This document shows positions 12,353 through 24,839 of a DNA stretch of 64,000 bases, piece by piece (position 1 is the stretch's first letter; each line of letters starts with the position of its first letter). This DNA is from Trichopria drosophilae (Eukaryota > Arthropoda > Insecta > Hymenoptera > Diapriidae): NCBI GenBank assembly GCA_030407085.1, contig CM059582.1, forward strand, positions 26,487,001-26,551,000, read 5' to 3'. The notes under the pieces were generated by a model. The model was not told the origin of the DNA. It made no database searches and saw only the letters and a program-made list of their open reading frames with translations. A program made the translations under genes and the position numbers.

Positions 12353-12678
12353 GCTTTTGTTTCACAGCTTTCCTTTCATCGCAAAACGTGGGACATGACT
12401 AAAAAGCCCGAATTCACGCTGTTGGAGGATGAATCCCAACAGGCACGAACAACCCAAATGTTTTTAAAACGTTTTTAGAATGTTCCAGAAACGTTCCTAA
12501 AACGTTTTATATCTGCAACATGGATGAAACGTTTATAAAACGTTCCGTAAAAGTTGCAGACATAAAACGTTTTAGGAATGTTTCTGGAACATTCTAAAAA
12601 CGTTTTAGAAACATTTGGGATCTTCGTGCCCGTTGGGTTCCATCCTTTTCTAATATAAGAAAGCTGTGAAACAAAAGC
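12353..12678. mobile_element. Nested foldback element with AACGTTTT-rich arms
   Basis: Outer inverted repeat: GCTTTTGTTTCACAGCTTTC at 12353-12372 matches the inverse of 12659-12678 base for base. Inside it, a 203-bp palindrome at 12435-12637 begins CCCAACAGGCACGAA and ends TTCGTGCCCGTTGGG, with arms full of TAAAACGTTTTT and GAATGTTCCAGAAACGTTCC. A degraded relative lies at 14500-14560. No coding capacity. Confidence 0.65.
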
Positions 12679-13470
12679 ATATCGTAAACCGTGATACAAA
12701 AGCTAGAAATTTCTCTTCGTGATAGGAGAAAAAGAATTAAAGATCATAGGAACACAATAGATCGATAACTATTAATATAAAATACAAATATACTTGTTAT
12801 TGAATCTAATAATATGAAACACTTCTTTGGTATTTTGAAAACTGATAATTTCCTGCAGGTCATAATTTAAAAAAAAAATTTTGTGCCGTGAGTATTATTG
12901 TTAAGCATTTAATAATGCACAATAACAACTTATAAACCTGTCAAGTCGAGCGAATCTAATAGACTAACAAAAGTTATTTTCATTATTAAACAAAAAAAAG
13001 ACAGTGGTACAAAAATATTATACAAATTTTTAATACTGAAGTCTTATGATTAGTTTTGTGCCCTTGTGTAAAAGTGTCTAGCATCCATAATCGTATTAGT
13101 TGCAATACCAAATAATGGATGGAAGTGACATTTCGAGGAATTTTTGACAGTTACTACCAACTATAAATGTAACTACCATTGTATTTTTAGACTGAACAAT
13201 TAGGTCATAAATATTAATGTTCTTTCTACTTTGGATAATTTGCAGTATGTTTGTATAGATTCAGACAATCAGAATGCAAGGATCTAGCACACGGAGAAAA
13301 TCAACAATTTTCACTTTTCCAAAAAAAAAACAACAAAACTTATAGTTCAAACCTTTTGACACTTGCTGTCACCTGGTTCACGGGGTCATCGTCATGCATC
13401 ACCCACCAGCTAGATAAAACTCGCGAAAGGTTGCAGACACACTAGGAACATCGGAGTTCGTAATCGAAAA
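12679..13470. other. Gap with no recognised gene
   Basis: AT-rich. The 64-codon plus frame at 13251-13445 shows no domain. Confidence 0.35.
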
Positions 13471-13830
13471 TCAAGGTTGACTATGTCCGCACCGGTTTAA
13501 CTGGACAGTCCCCTACCATGTGTCCACGGTTCCCGCCCTGCCTCTAGTTTCTAGTCAAGACTGTGGCCCACTTGGTACCATGAGGAAGCGCAAAACCGTG
13601 GTGAAAGCGTTTAGAGAAAGGGGAAGTCCAGACTGAGATAGAAAGTGAGAAAGAGGAACGTGATAGATCAGGAAAAACAGAGATAAAATTTTGCGAAAAT
13701 AAACTTCAAGTTGCGCAGGCGTCGTTGCGTGAAATCGTATGCAACTATCCCGTGCGTCTACTGCAAAAATACGAAGAGATTTATGGGTAGCCGATGTTGC
13801 GATCGACTCTCGCAAATTCTTGCGAACATG
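13471..13830. other. GC-richer island, unassigned
   Basis: A roughly 350-bp segment of clearly higher GC than its flanks with many CpGs (GTCCGCACCGG, CACGGTTCCCGCCC, GCAGGCGTCGTTGCG). Both strands have frames (86 codons on minus at 13555-13815; a short plus frame starting MRKRKTVVKAFRERG at about 13579), neither recognised. Could be a promoter, a first exon or an old insertion. Confidence 0.35.
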
Positions 13831-14494
13831 AAAGAGTATGAGAAAGGACCTGCTAAAAAATTTCGAATTTAAAGGACTGTATTTTTAGAGCGTCTGGTGC
13901 TCTTCTGATGCTACCACATGAGTTGTGACATTTAATTAATATCACTTTTGTTATGTTCATAACGGTCTGTAACTTATATAACATGAAGAAAGATTTTCCT
14001 TGTACAGGCGGTATTTTGCATATTTCCTAATTTGTTTTGATGACCGCTAATGTCGGTATGAACAAATCAGACTGAACTAGATCTCTCTGATTTTATTTCA
14101 TGTTATTTTGAGTCAAGAAGGACAGTTCACAAACAATTAGCACCGATAGTTTAGGTATCGTTTAACATGCGAGGCAAATTGAAAAGTTGGCATACATCTT
14201 ATGACGAATATAGGTGGAATATGTAAGCTAATTTTAATTAGCAGTTAAATTGTAAAATCACAAAATTCCCCTACATAGAATGGATAGTATGGAAGAAAAT
14301 TGACGGACACTTTTCATAAATTTTCTTTTATTTCGTTATTTGAAAAGAATAAGGATGGAACACGAGAGATTCGATGTTCATGGGTGTTTAAGTAAATTTT
14401 TCTGTGCTAAAATGAATAAACACTGGCTAGATATTTAGGGAAGTAAGTACATCAAATTTGCAATAAATGCGTGGATCCATTTGCATTATGTCTG

Positions 14495-14565
14495 CCCTGT
14501 TTACAAAACGTTTCTGGAACGTTTCAAAAAGGTTACGGACATTCGGGGCCGGTTGGGCGCCAATT
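14495..14565. repeat. Degraded copy of the AACGTTTC foldback element
   Basis: ACAAAACGTTTCTGGAACGTTTC followed by GGGCCGGTTGGGCGCC matches one arm and end of the 12353-12678 element. Confidence 0.5.
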
Positions 14566-15930
14566 TTTGGTTACCATTGGTACTTCTGCGACTTGTCTGA
14601 AATTTGATGAATTTTGTTTTAGGTCCTAGAAACGATATATCTTTTGAGCACTCGACAACCCTTTAACCATTTAAAGCCCACATATATATATATAATTTGA
14701 AAGTGGATTTCATCATCCATGATGTAGCTTATTTATACAATAAATATTTAAAAATGGAGACATAGATATCCGACTTGTTTTGAGGTCGTTCTTTCGAATG
14801 ATGCTGATGAAATTTTCGATAAATGACGTTTAATACATCACGGTTCAAAAATACTGAAAAAACGCAATTTTTAAGGTACACTTTTTTTAAACTTATTTTT
14901 AACTGTGATACCGGTTCCGGATCACGTTCTAACCTATATGCAAAACGTGTTTTCGACTTGTTTTACTTAAAAAATATACATTCATATATTTTCATTGGTT
15001 TTGTTTATTGTTTCAAAACAGCGTCTGAATGTGAACAATTTTTTATGTCAATTTAATGTCAAGATAGAGGATGCCATGGGCTCAGTAACAATACATGTAT
15101 TTCGGGTCTATTACATCCCAAGTTGGTGTAAAATTTGATAATTAGCTCATGAGTTTTAGTCATCGCTAAACTTGAATCTTGGATGTATTTAATGAAAGTT
15201 GAAATGACAGATCCAATGTGGCTGACCCGTTATATAGAATTTCACGACGTTATAAGCAAAATTGACAAAATGATGTGCAAAGGATGATTTTTAGAACCAA
15301 AAAGATTTTATAGTAATGATTTAAAGAATCAAGTACTCGACATACTTTCAAAATTACGTAAAATCTAGTAACAAAGTAAAAATACTAGCCAGTTGTCGCA
15401 AATGAACACTAATTCTTTTCACAATAAAACCAGATTCAAACATTTTTTGTAATTAGGAAACTTTATTTTGTTTATTGTTTCGTCATAATAATAATTAATT
15501 CTAGTTTATTTTAAAGAAGCGCATGAAGTGATATGAATGTTATTGATTAAATGGCTCCTAATCATACTTTGATCGCGTCATCTTTTTTTCGAAAAGTGAC
15601 ATTAGCCTAATGAATCTGAAGATTTTTTATCATTTCCATTTAATATGAGTGAGTCAAAAATTTTAAAAACTGGTAATTTTAAAATATTGACTTCAGAATG
15701 TTTACTAATCCTGAAAAGAAACCATTTGTTCACATACTTATAACAGTTAACCAGAAAAATTTCATTATTTCTTATAAACCACTGAATACATTTTTGTTTC
15801 GGTTTTATATTACTGAATCTTTTGTTCATAAAAATGATGTAAAAAGTAATGTCCGTGAATTAACGAATGCTTAATAAATCAGAGTTGCAATATCGTTATT
15901 ATAATAAATCATAGTTTTTTTCTCGACCGC
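14566..15930. other. Gap with no recognised gene
   Basis: AT-rich, with a (TA)n run near 14682 and a weak GGCGGATCC-family relic at 15190-15240 (TGACAGATCCAATGTGGCTGACC). Frames at 14823-15056 and 15602-15829 show no domain. Confidence 0.4.
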
Positions 15931-15937
15931 TTTTAAA

Positions 15938-16387
15938 ATAAAATATGAGATGGAAATTCTTGGAATTTGTCGGTCTGTTTATATAAATATTAATTTGAGT
16001 AAACTAACTATATGGACGTCACTAGGATGTTAGAGTACGTCGAGCAAGTTCCTTAATAGTCTTCTTATATGTAAAATTGTGTAAACGACAGCCATTGGGT
16101 TTTAAAATTCAAAGAAAGACAAAAAAATAGTAAATATTCCCTCTAGCGCCTAAAACTTCAACTATTGTAAAAAAAACGCGTTTCGTACCACTCTTCAGCA
16201 GGGCTAATGACATCCTTGCCCTGGACGCAATAGTTAATTTTAAATTTGAAAAATATTATAATCTTAAGGCTGTGATAAACCTTTAAGACAATTTGAAGCA
16301 CCATATGGATATTTATTTATGTTTACTCAAATTAATATTTATATAAACAGACCGACAAATTCCAAGAATTTCCATCTCATATTTTAT
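15938..16387. mobile_element. 450-bp MITE with 67-bp terminal inverted repeats
   Basis: Left arm 15938-16004 (ATAAAATATGAGATGG ... TTTGAGTAAAC) and right arm 16321-16387 are near-identical inverted copies. The middle is unique (includes AACTATTGTAAAAAAAACGCG) and non-coding. Target duplication not resolved because the arms begin in AT-rich sequence. Confidence 0.75.
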
Positions 16388-16439
16388 CGTTATTATAATT
16401 GTATAAAAAGAAATTAAAACTTAAAAGTTAGCTGAAAAT

Positions 16440-16967
16440 GAAAATATACTCACATTGCTCGCGGAGTGGATTATATGGTCGGAACCAAACAGATTAGATT
16501 ATGACGAAAATAATACAATGTATTTCAAGCCCTTAATATCAATATACTCGGCTTCCTCTGGCACATCACACCGTGTTTTTGGCCATATTTCGCTCGTTTT
16601 TGTAGCAGAAAATTTACTTTTGACAATCGCAGTATAACGTCCAAATGAATTTTTCGTGCTGAAAACGATGCTGCCAGCAAAAGTATTCCTATCACATCCC
16701 ATTGTCGATAAAAGTGAGTTCAAATTGGTCAAGATGTGCATTTTTGGTTATATTCTGATTGTTTTTTAAGCAAAAGAAAATTTACTTTTGATAATCGCAG
16801 TATCAATTTCGAAGTGATATTTCATGCTGAAAACAATACCGCTAGCAGAAATTTCCTACTCCGTCGAATTTTTTAGAAATGTGAGGTTAAATGTGTCACA
16901 ATTTGAGTTTTTGGCCATGTTTTGCTTTGTTTTATACCCGGAAAAAACTAAATGGTTTTCTACTATT
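16440..16967 (+). repeat. Tandem units of the GCTGAAAACGATG family (about 170-bp period)
   Basis: Two direct units: AAATTTACTTTTGA-AATCGCAGTAT recurs about 170 bp apart (16609 and 16778), each followed by a (T/A)TTTC(G/A)TGCTGAAAAC(G/A)AT...GC(T/C) stretch and by TTTTTGG(C/T)(C/T)AT. The same unit occurs at 19.5 kb and 62 kb. Frames at 16455-17018 are artefacts of the repeat. Confidence 0.6.
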
Positions 16968-18064
16968 CCTTTCCTACTATTTTCAAGTATGCTCTATCGA
17001 TTTCCGTCGAGAAAATGACGAAATAATGATTATTTATGCAAAAATTTTGCAAAAGAAAATAAAAAATCCATGATTTTTAGGTCATTTTTTTTTCATTTTT
17101 TCCGATTTTCTCCCCCAAAACGGGGCACAATCAATGAAACGCATACGTAAAAAGTGATCCCGATTGTTGAAGATAAATAATATACTGGTAGAATATTTTT
17201 TAGAAGCAATGGCCGATTCAAAATGGCCGCGGAACGAAACAAATTTATTCAAAATTATTAATTCCTTGAAATAGAGATCTTGGAAACTTTTTTTGAGTTT
17301 TATAATGATGATATAAATATTGACTGGTTATGTACGAAGATTATAATAATTTTGAGTTGATAAATTCAAAATGGCGGATCCGTAATGGCCACCGTATGTA
17401 AATCGCATCGCTCATATGCAACGTTATTGCATGAATCTGTTTCAAAGTTGAAAATATGTGTTCGATAATTACGAATATTATACATGTTCAGACCTGACAA
17501 GATCAAAATGGCGGATACAATATGGCCGCCGGTACCCAGCATTGAATCTCATACACACTTCACCTTCATCTGTTACAAGATTAAACTTTGAAACAGATTC
17601 ATGCAATAACGTTGCATATAAACGATGCGATTTACATACGGTGGCCATGACGGATCCGCCATTTTGAATTTATCAACTCAAAATTATTATCATCTTTGTG
17701 CATAACCAGTCAATATTTATATCATCATTATAAAACTCAAAAAAAGTTTCCAAGATCTCTATTTCAAGGAATTAATAATTTTGAATAAATTTGTTTCGTT
17801 CCGCGGACATTTTGAATCGGCCATTGCTTCTAAAAAATATTCTACCAGTATATTATTTATCTTCAACAATCGGGATCACTTTTTACGTATGCGTTTCATT
17901 GATTGTGCCCCGTTTTGGGGGAGAAAATCGGAAAAAATGAAAAAAAATGACCTAAAAATCATGGATTTTTTATTTTATTTTGCAAAATTTTTGCATAAAT
18001 AATCATTATTTCGTCATTTTCTCGACGGGAATCGATAGAGCACACTTGAAAATAGTAGGAAAGG
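16968..18064. mobile_element. 1.1-kb near-perfect palindrome (foldback element) with about 480-bp arms
   Basis: Left arm 16968-17449 and right arm 17584-18064 are inverted copies with only scattered mismatches; the loop is 134 bp. Arms begin CCTTTCCTACTATTTTC. They contain GGGGCACAATCAATG, AAATGGCCGC and the AAAATGGCGGATCC core, and the loop carries one more copy (TCAAAATGGCGGATAC). Mirror-image frames at 16891-17073 (plus) and 17959-18189 (minus) encode the same peptide by symmetry, showing they are not genes. No transposase. Confidence 0.8.
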
Positions 18065-19480
18065 TATATTTCGAAAATTAAAAAAAAATTCTTTTCACTC
18101 CAGAAACTGTGCTGGAGTTTATGTACCTGCTTTTCTGATTTCAGGCAAAAAAGGGTTAAGTGGTAACTGCTCTTTCCCTCTTTAACCAATTACAATAGTA
18201 ATCACGACTATCTCAAATAATTGAAATAACTATAAAAATAGTCAACTTGACTATTCTTATGTTGTTAATACATTACTCGCAACAGAAGAGGGATAAAAAC
18301 AAAGAAAGGATTGTAGGATAATGTGTCAGTTCTTCGACTTAATGAAGTAATATTTCATTCCATGACCACTACCGATTATATGCATCGATATCAATATGTT
18401 TGTCAGATCATTGAATGGTAATCTAACCTCAAATTTTCTATTTTTTAGATATAATCTATAAATTCGTAAGAACAATAGTAGCGAGAATGACGGTTACCAC
18501 ATCAATCTTAAAATATTTTTAAATAGTGATCGTTATTCTCACTACTATTTTTCTTATTTCTTAAACGGTCGAGAAATTCGAGTCTTTTAATTTAATACCT
18601 AGCGTAAAGTTTTTGAACATATTTACCCAGTTCCAGGTTTCTAAGATAACTATTCGCGGACGGACGGAATTGCTAATAAATAAAAATAACACAATTTGTC
18701 GAGAAACTTATAAACACATTTATCTTAACTTTACACTGATCGGCGACGATATTTCGAAAAAGTACTAAAAACACGTACTATCTCCGAAATCCATCAAATC
18801 ACAAATGTCCTGTCACAATTAAAAAACTGACTATCGACCTTATCGATAAATCGAAACCTACTTCGAAGTTCGAACCTAACTTTCCAGCGTTGATCTAAAT
18901 CAAATATAAATGTCATTACCATTTCAGAAAGACCCGTACATATTTAATTCCATAGGCACCCTTCTGAACTTTTGAGGAGTACTCTCATTCGGGTGTACAA
19001 TGGCGTAGAAAAAACCCCCCCAAAATGGAAAAAACTTACGCAGTTGTTAAAATATTGATTCGTCTGTAATAATATATTTATCGCTCATTGCCATGAAAAT
19101 ATCGTTTCTTGACAAAAAAATATATATACGGTCTCTACGTTTATTCCTGAGTTCAGGTGAGCTCACGTGAGTTCGAAGATGTCGGATTTGTAGATGGGTA
19201 GCAATATATTCTATGCTATATATTTGACCATCATTCCGTACCACATTTCGCAACACAACCTACTAAAAATATATTTAATGTTTATGAAAATAGTTTGTTC
19301 AACAATACCGAAATAACTGAAATTACTTTTCTTTTAGTTGGTTTGTATAACCACCTAAAAATAGTTGAATTAACTACATGACATTGCTGAGATATCAAAT
19401 AAAATTGTCAATCTCACCATGTTTAAAATTTAACAAACTTACAACAGTTCGTTGAACCGTAGTTGGCTTCTATAAATTTC
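18065..19480. other. Gap with a candidate regulatory stretch
   Basis: AT-rich. Contains an exact TATCGATA (DRE/DREF-type) octamer at 18841-18848 within CpG-containing sequence 18640-18890. No coding exon recognised. Confidence 0.35.
18841..18848. promoter_or_regulatory. TATCGATA octamer (DREF-type candidate)
   Basis: An exact match to the DNA replication-related element known from Drosophila core promoters. No adjacent first exon was identified, so function is unproven and a chance match is possible. Confidence 0.2.
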
Positions 19481-19489
19481 TATGGTTTT

Positions 19490-19700
19490 TATAAACTAGT
19501 TCGATGTGTTAGCTATTTTTCCGACAATTACCTCAAATATTCTTTTTTCCGAGTAGCAAAATATTTAACCTCACTATGCCCGAAAATGGGAAGTGATAGA
19601 AAAATTGTGCTAACACCATTGTTTTCGGCATGCAAAATTCGTTTAGAAATGCGATTGTCGAAGTAAAAATCAGTGTCCGACAGTGTAATATGTATACATT
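19490..19700 (-). repeat. Degenerate copy of the GCTGAAAACGATG family
   Basis: Contains AACCTCACTATGCCCGAAAATGGGAAGTGATAG ... CTAACACCATTGTTTTCGGCATG, a diverged inverted version of the units at 16.5 and 62 kb. Frames here on both strands are not genes. Confidence 0.45.
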
Positions 19701-21857
19701 TAATACCACAATAAATTTTGTATATCCATACCAATAATTACATATCCCAGGAATCATATCTGAACATAATGCTTTCAATAAGAATGCAGAGGTTAGAATA
19801 ATACAATGATAATCACATTTGTTTATTAGCAATTAAAAAATAATTATTTCTCCATACGCAAAAATTTAATTTAAAATAAAATTATCTTAAAATTATGGTA
19901 ATTTTTAATATTTAACTAATGACTGCAAAATTGGTTAACGGATACTTTCAAATTTTTTAATGATATTTTTCAAACTTTTGATTTTCCGAATATTTGAAAA
20001 AACGTAAATGGTAACAACAAAATTTTTAAATTTTTAATTTTTAGGGTATTCTTTGATTAATTCGAAGATATTGTTCATTTATGGAATTTTTCTCTAAAGT
20101 TTAGAGTTTTTAAGAACATAATTGTTTAATTTTAAGAAGAAATTTGTCATAATTGTCACTATTTTATTTTAAAAGACAATTTTATAAGTTTGCATGCCGT
20201 ATTGATTTTATCTCATAAAAAAATGGTGAGGGAACGAAAAACTATTTTAAAAAAAGAATTAATCAGAAAATTACGTTCTTTTTTTGGTTATTTTTATATT
20301 TTTCCATCATTAAAAGTTATTTTGGAAAATTTTAAGCACCACCACTATAAAGAGTACCCTCAAAAACGTAAGAAACAATGATTCCCAAATAATTTTTCAT
20401 CGTGTTCGACATATGGCAACGATTCAAAATGACAAAATTGCGTGGACATTACTGGGTTAATTAAATCCTAGAATAAACTTTTCGTTATTTTAACAATAAA
20501 TAGCGATAGGAAATGCAGCCTAATGGTCTTTGGTGTACGGAGTAATATTGCAATTTTGAGTTAGGTAATATTTTTTAAATATTCCTGCATTATTTCAAAG
20601 GAATATTCAGAATATATTAGAAAACTCAGAATAAAGTGTGCAATATTGACGACACTGGATAAGAAAAGTTTATCGTTTATTTTTTCGACCCTGTAATTTG
20701 TAAAGATGCAGGCTAGAAGAGGAATTCAATTGCAAAAATCCTCCTATTTAGTTCCGACTTTGATACGTAGTAAGATTCAGTACTTACGAATAAGACTACT
20801 CAACTAAAAACTATTTTGTCTTTTAAATATTGCAGAAATCCCAAGAGGTATCTCTAATATTTACAAATCTGCTGAACACCTACGGGCAATTTCTATTTTA
20901 GCCTGCAAGTCTGCAGAAGTCTACAGAGTTTGTTACCAAGGTTGTGGCACAAGACCACCGATTCATAAATATTGTTATTTCGATAAAAGGAAACTGCAAT
21001 AATTTTTATTAGATATTGTAAGCACCTCTTAAGAAAGATGACATTATTTAATATATGAAACTAGAAATGTCACACAGATATTTGAAATATTCGAAGATCA
21101 TTCGTGTAACTTTTTACACATTAGGGTAGGTTAAGTTAGGTTAGGTTATGGATTACTAATACGTCATGATATGAAGCTACTAAGCATATCAACGATAAGT
21201 AACTGTTTATTACAAAATAGATAATAAATACTTTTTCTATTAAGTATTTTAAATATTTGTTATGAGTAATTACGTTTTCCTATATAATTTTCTGAAAAGC
21301 ACATTGCACGTGGATGATAAAATTTTTTCAAAATTCGTAGTACAATGAATAAGAATAATATTTATGCAGTCTGCTATTAATATATAGGAATTATACAATA
21401 CGCTTCTGTATGTAAACACGCGAATACTAACTTGTGTAAACCACGTTCTTTCATCATAACAATATTGCTTGAACAATGTGAAGAAAAACTTTTTGACAGT
21501 TTAATCCTCGCAATTATGTATAGTTCCTTTTTAATTTTGTATTAAATTGAAATTAAACTTTTAAACAGATTTTTTAACTTATGTTCATGCAATAATTGCC
21601 TTGCAACATCTCTTTTTACACCATTAAATTTGATATACGAATATCGAAGTAAAATTTATAACTATTCCAATCAATGCAACGAAATTTACAAAATTTTAAC
21701 TATTTACAGTATTTGGAATGAAATTTTATAAACTTTACTACATTTACTTACATATAACTAACTCTAAATCCATGTACAAAATAACAATATTTGAAAACAA
21801 GTAGATTTAGGGGAAAATATTACAAATAAAAATGTAAAATAAACATTTTTTACTTAC
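19701..21857. other. Gap with no recognised gene
   Basis: AT-rich. Includes the short TTAGG run at about 21121-21150 and nothing else recognised. It would be intronic if the FAR first exon at 21858 is real. Confidence 0.4.
21121..21151 (+). repeat. Short interstitial TTAGG-like run
   Basis: TTAGGGTAGGTTAAGTTAGGTTAGGTTATGG, about five imperfect units of the arthropod telomere pentamer. The same TTAGGTTAGGTTATGG word occurs near 10014. Confidence 0.4.
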
Positions 21858-21914
21858 CGAAATATTCTTCCTAAAAATTGCACTAAACTTTAACTGGAAA
21901 CACAGTATTTAACT
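21858..21914 (-). promoter_or_regulatory. Candidate TCAGT initiator and non-coding first exon (possibly of FAR)
   Basis: On the minus strand an arthropod-type initiator, ACTCAGTT (A+1 at about 21914), is followed 57 bp later by a strong splice donor, TCG|GTAAGTAA, at 21857. Upstream sequence (21930-22010) is GC-richer (GTCGGCTGGAGCGATCGAG). No coding start is present, as needed for a 5'-UTR exon joining the acceptor before the FAR ATG. The link across 17 kb is inference. Confidence 0.3.
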
Positions 21915-22140
21915 GAGTAGATCGAAATTTGATCGAAATCATGAGAGTAGAGACGGTGAACTCGATCGCTCCAGCCGACAGCTGGAACGGGACTGATCTT
22001 TTTCTTAGTATCATTTTAGTAAAAGTGTTTTATCGAAACCAAGTAGAGAAGAGAAATAAAATAGTATTTGCTTAATAAACGGAGCCTATGCAAATTTTAC
22101 ATCTTTAAAAAAGGAAAACACTTTTGTGAATGTTTGAAAT

Positions 22141-22293
22141 ATGGGAGGGATAGATTTCGACGATCTAACAGCACATTTCGATTTGCAGAAAAGGGAAATA
22201 GACTTTATTTACGGTCATCTTGAGTTGGATCTGGGTAATCATCTTTCGGGGTATGAGAATTCTCTAAATTTCCTTCTTTCACTCATAAAGTGA
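22141..22293 (+). CDS. Short open frame, 50 codons, unrecognised
   Basis: ATG at 22141 opens a frame beginning MGGIDFDDLTAHFDLQKRE and ending in TGA at 22291-22293. Its composition (acidic and basic residues, few Phe/Ile runs) is more protein-like than the surrounding AT-rich frames. It lies about 200 bp from the minus-strand promoter candidate, in divergent arrangement. It might instead be a first exon using GGTAATC as donor. No family recognised; could be chance. Confidence 0.2.
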   Translation: MGGIDFDDLTAHFDLQKREIDFIYGHLELDLGNHLSGYENSLNFLLSLIK

Positions 22294-24830
22294 AGATTGA
22301 GCCATTCTTAAATGAAATCTCTCTTCAAGAAGCGACAATTCACTATGTATAGAGCGTAGATTCACTCTTAAAAAGTTACAATTCACTCTTTTATTAGAGT
22401 GCCTAAATTTTTACTGTATAACAAAATTTAAAGTTACTCCAGAAATATAGAGACAATATTAATTGGAAACAAATTTTAAAAACAATCAGTTTTGTTAATG
22501 TTATAGATATTGAATCATCTCTAATAAAGTGATGAATAAATTGAAATCTAATGATATAACGCAAATAATTCGTCAATAGTTAATAAAGTTAATTCCTTCG
22601 ATTAACTTCTAATATATGTTAAGTACAATTTTCATTTACTTTATTATCCGAGAAAAGAGATCTTAATAAGCAGCAACACAAAAATAATGAATTTTATGTA
22701 TGAATTTTAATTTTGTGTTAGTAATTTTACTGTCAACAAATGTAAAATTGGATTACTTAACAAGTTAACTTAACAATTTGATTTCAATATTTTAAAAATT
22801 GCAAGATGTTTCATATGTTATATCTTTCCCAGGTATTTTTCTGTATACAATCAGTTTTTTAGAAGCTTTTGTATTCTCTGTTTTATTGTGTTCTTTTCTT
22901 TGTAATTCACCTTTCTTAATATTGTATTTAATTACTCGGGTTTTCTAAACAAAAATAACTATTAATAAAATAAAAATCTTATTTATCAACGAACTGTGTT
23001 ATTTAATTTGTATGTCTCAAAGAACAAGTTGAAAATTTATTCTTAGGTCCGTACGTCCTATTTTTTTGTCTCGCGATATCTCACGTACCGATAAGCGTAT
23101 CGACATAAATTTTTAGTTTTTAACTAAAGGAAATACAGAGAACTACAAATTACTACATGTTTTTAACTCTTACCGCTAACATTTCAAAACCACCTTCCAA
23201 TGGTATATAAATGAACTTAAATTTTGTGATGTAAGGAAATTTCTTTATATATTTCATATTAAATTTTTCAAATATTTCAATAAAATTTCTAATGCTAATG
23301 TCAAAATACTAACAAAATTAAAATGAAAATACGTTGGAATCTTTAGTACTTACATATTTTCAGAATCGTATAATCCAAAAGTATCACCTGCTTCAGACTT
23401 CTGACGATTTTATAGTTTTTTTATACCAACAATATAGCAATAGATCAACTCCGTATTGGATTTTGATGAGCGTTCTTGTTACAGTAGGAATCACAAGTTG
23501 TTAATTTCAAAGTTTGAACTATAAATATGATCTTGTTCATTATATTTATTGATATGGAGTATACTCATGAAAACAAGACTGTTGAAGACGGGTGAAAGCA
23601 AAAGATTTCTGAACCTATATTTTATTCTAAAGTCGTTATTGTTTGTGTTGTTTACTCTTATTATGTTTTTGAGGCTTGAAAAATTGACCAAGAAAGCTTA
23701 AAACAATGATCATAGTCATCTCATTTCAAATAAAGCCTACTTCTGGTTCATAACGTCTTCTTTTCGGTTTCAAGGCAGAAAGAATTTATTTTAACACCGT
23801 AATCTAAGTTAATTGCTGAATTTAAGCCAATTTTTAAAATAAGGCGGTCCTGGTTACAAGACTTATGTCTTCTGTATTGGGAAAACCCCCACTCATGTTG
23901 GGGGAAATTACACCGCGTATCGTAAATATCAACATCGATTCTTCTTTGCACCAAAGACTCTTGTTCAATATGCTTCTAACTTCACGTAGTACACTTGTTA
24001 CAGTGAGATGACTGCCGCTCGTGTCATGTATTTTTCTAGGTAAATGTATTAACAAGATGTAACGTTTCATTATATTTACTCATAATTTATTCAGAACACG
24101 TCAGCGAATAATTAAAATGATAATTTATCAATTTGTAAAAATCATCTGGAATAACATATATGTTGTTGCTAGTTTATTCCGAAGTTAGTTAGTCCAGCGT
24201 TCACGTAATTGCTTTAGATCACATGAATGTAGTGTGTAATTTCCATTTCCTGAAAGTTATATAATACGTAACATTTGCATTTAATATGCTCATTTAAAAC
24301 AAAATTGTCGAATAGACTTTCGTAAATAAAATAGATATTCATAACCATTTGTGATAAGTCATAAAATAATTGTTAAATTCTTTCGTTTTATTAGAGGAGG
24401 GAAATTAGTTGAGACTATTTTTTTAGGTGAAAACTTTTTCTTCATTTATTGGAACTTAAGTATTGTAGCTGTAAACAATTTTTTGTCAGACAGCTGTTGT
24501 AAAAACGTCGTAATAGAACTGATAACTTGTGATACACGCGGAAAGAGTACGTTATATAAGAACTTGAATAACCAAATCTGGTTAATATATTTCTTTTTTA
24601 AATAAATCTTAATGCTACTAAAAATATCTAAAACTAAAAATATTAAGGGAATTTAAGAAATAGTGCTCTTTAACACTTTCTTAATGCACTTATTTATTAT
24701 ACGATATCAAATTGAGATATTGTTTTTTCGATATAAAGGCTTTTGAAAATGTAAAACAATATTTGAACTTTCGAATGTACTCCGTATGAGCTCATAAGGA
24801 AAGAAGAACTTTAGTTTTGGCAATAGTAGA
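22294..24830. other. Gap with no recognised gene
   Basis: Contains repeated TTCACTCTT/AAGAGTGAA words at 22280-22410 (possible MITE relic), otherwise AT-rich sequence. Overlapping minus frames at 23748-24070 have no recognised domain. Confidence 0.35.
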
Positions 24831-24839
24831 TGTACTAGA

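Noticed and set aside
21121..21151. Telomere or telomere-fusion scar
   Set aside because: Only about five imperfect TTAGG units, and the same word occurs in dispersed repeats here; too short for a fusion claim.
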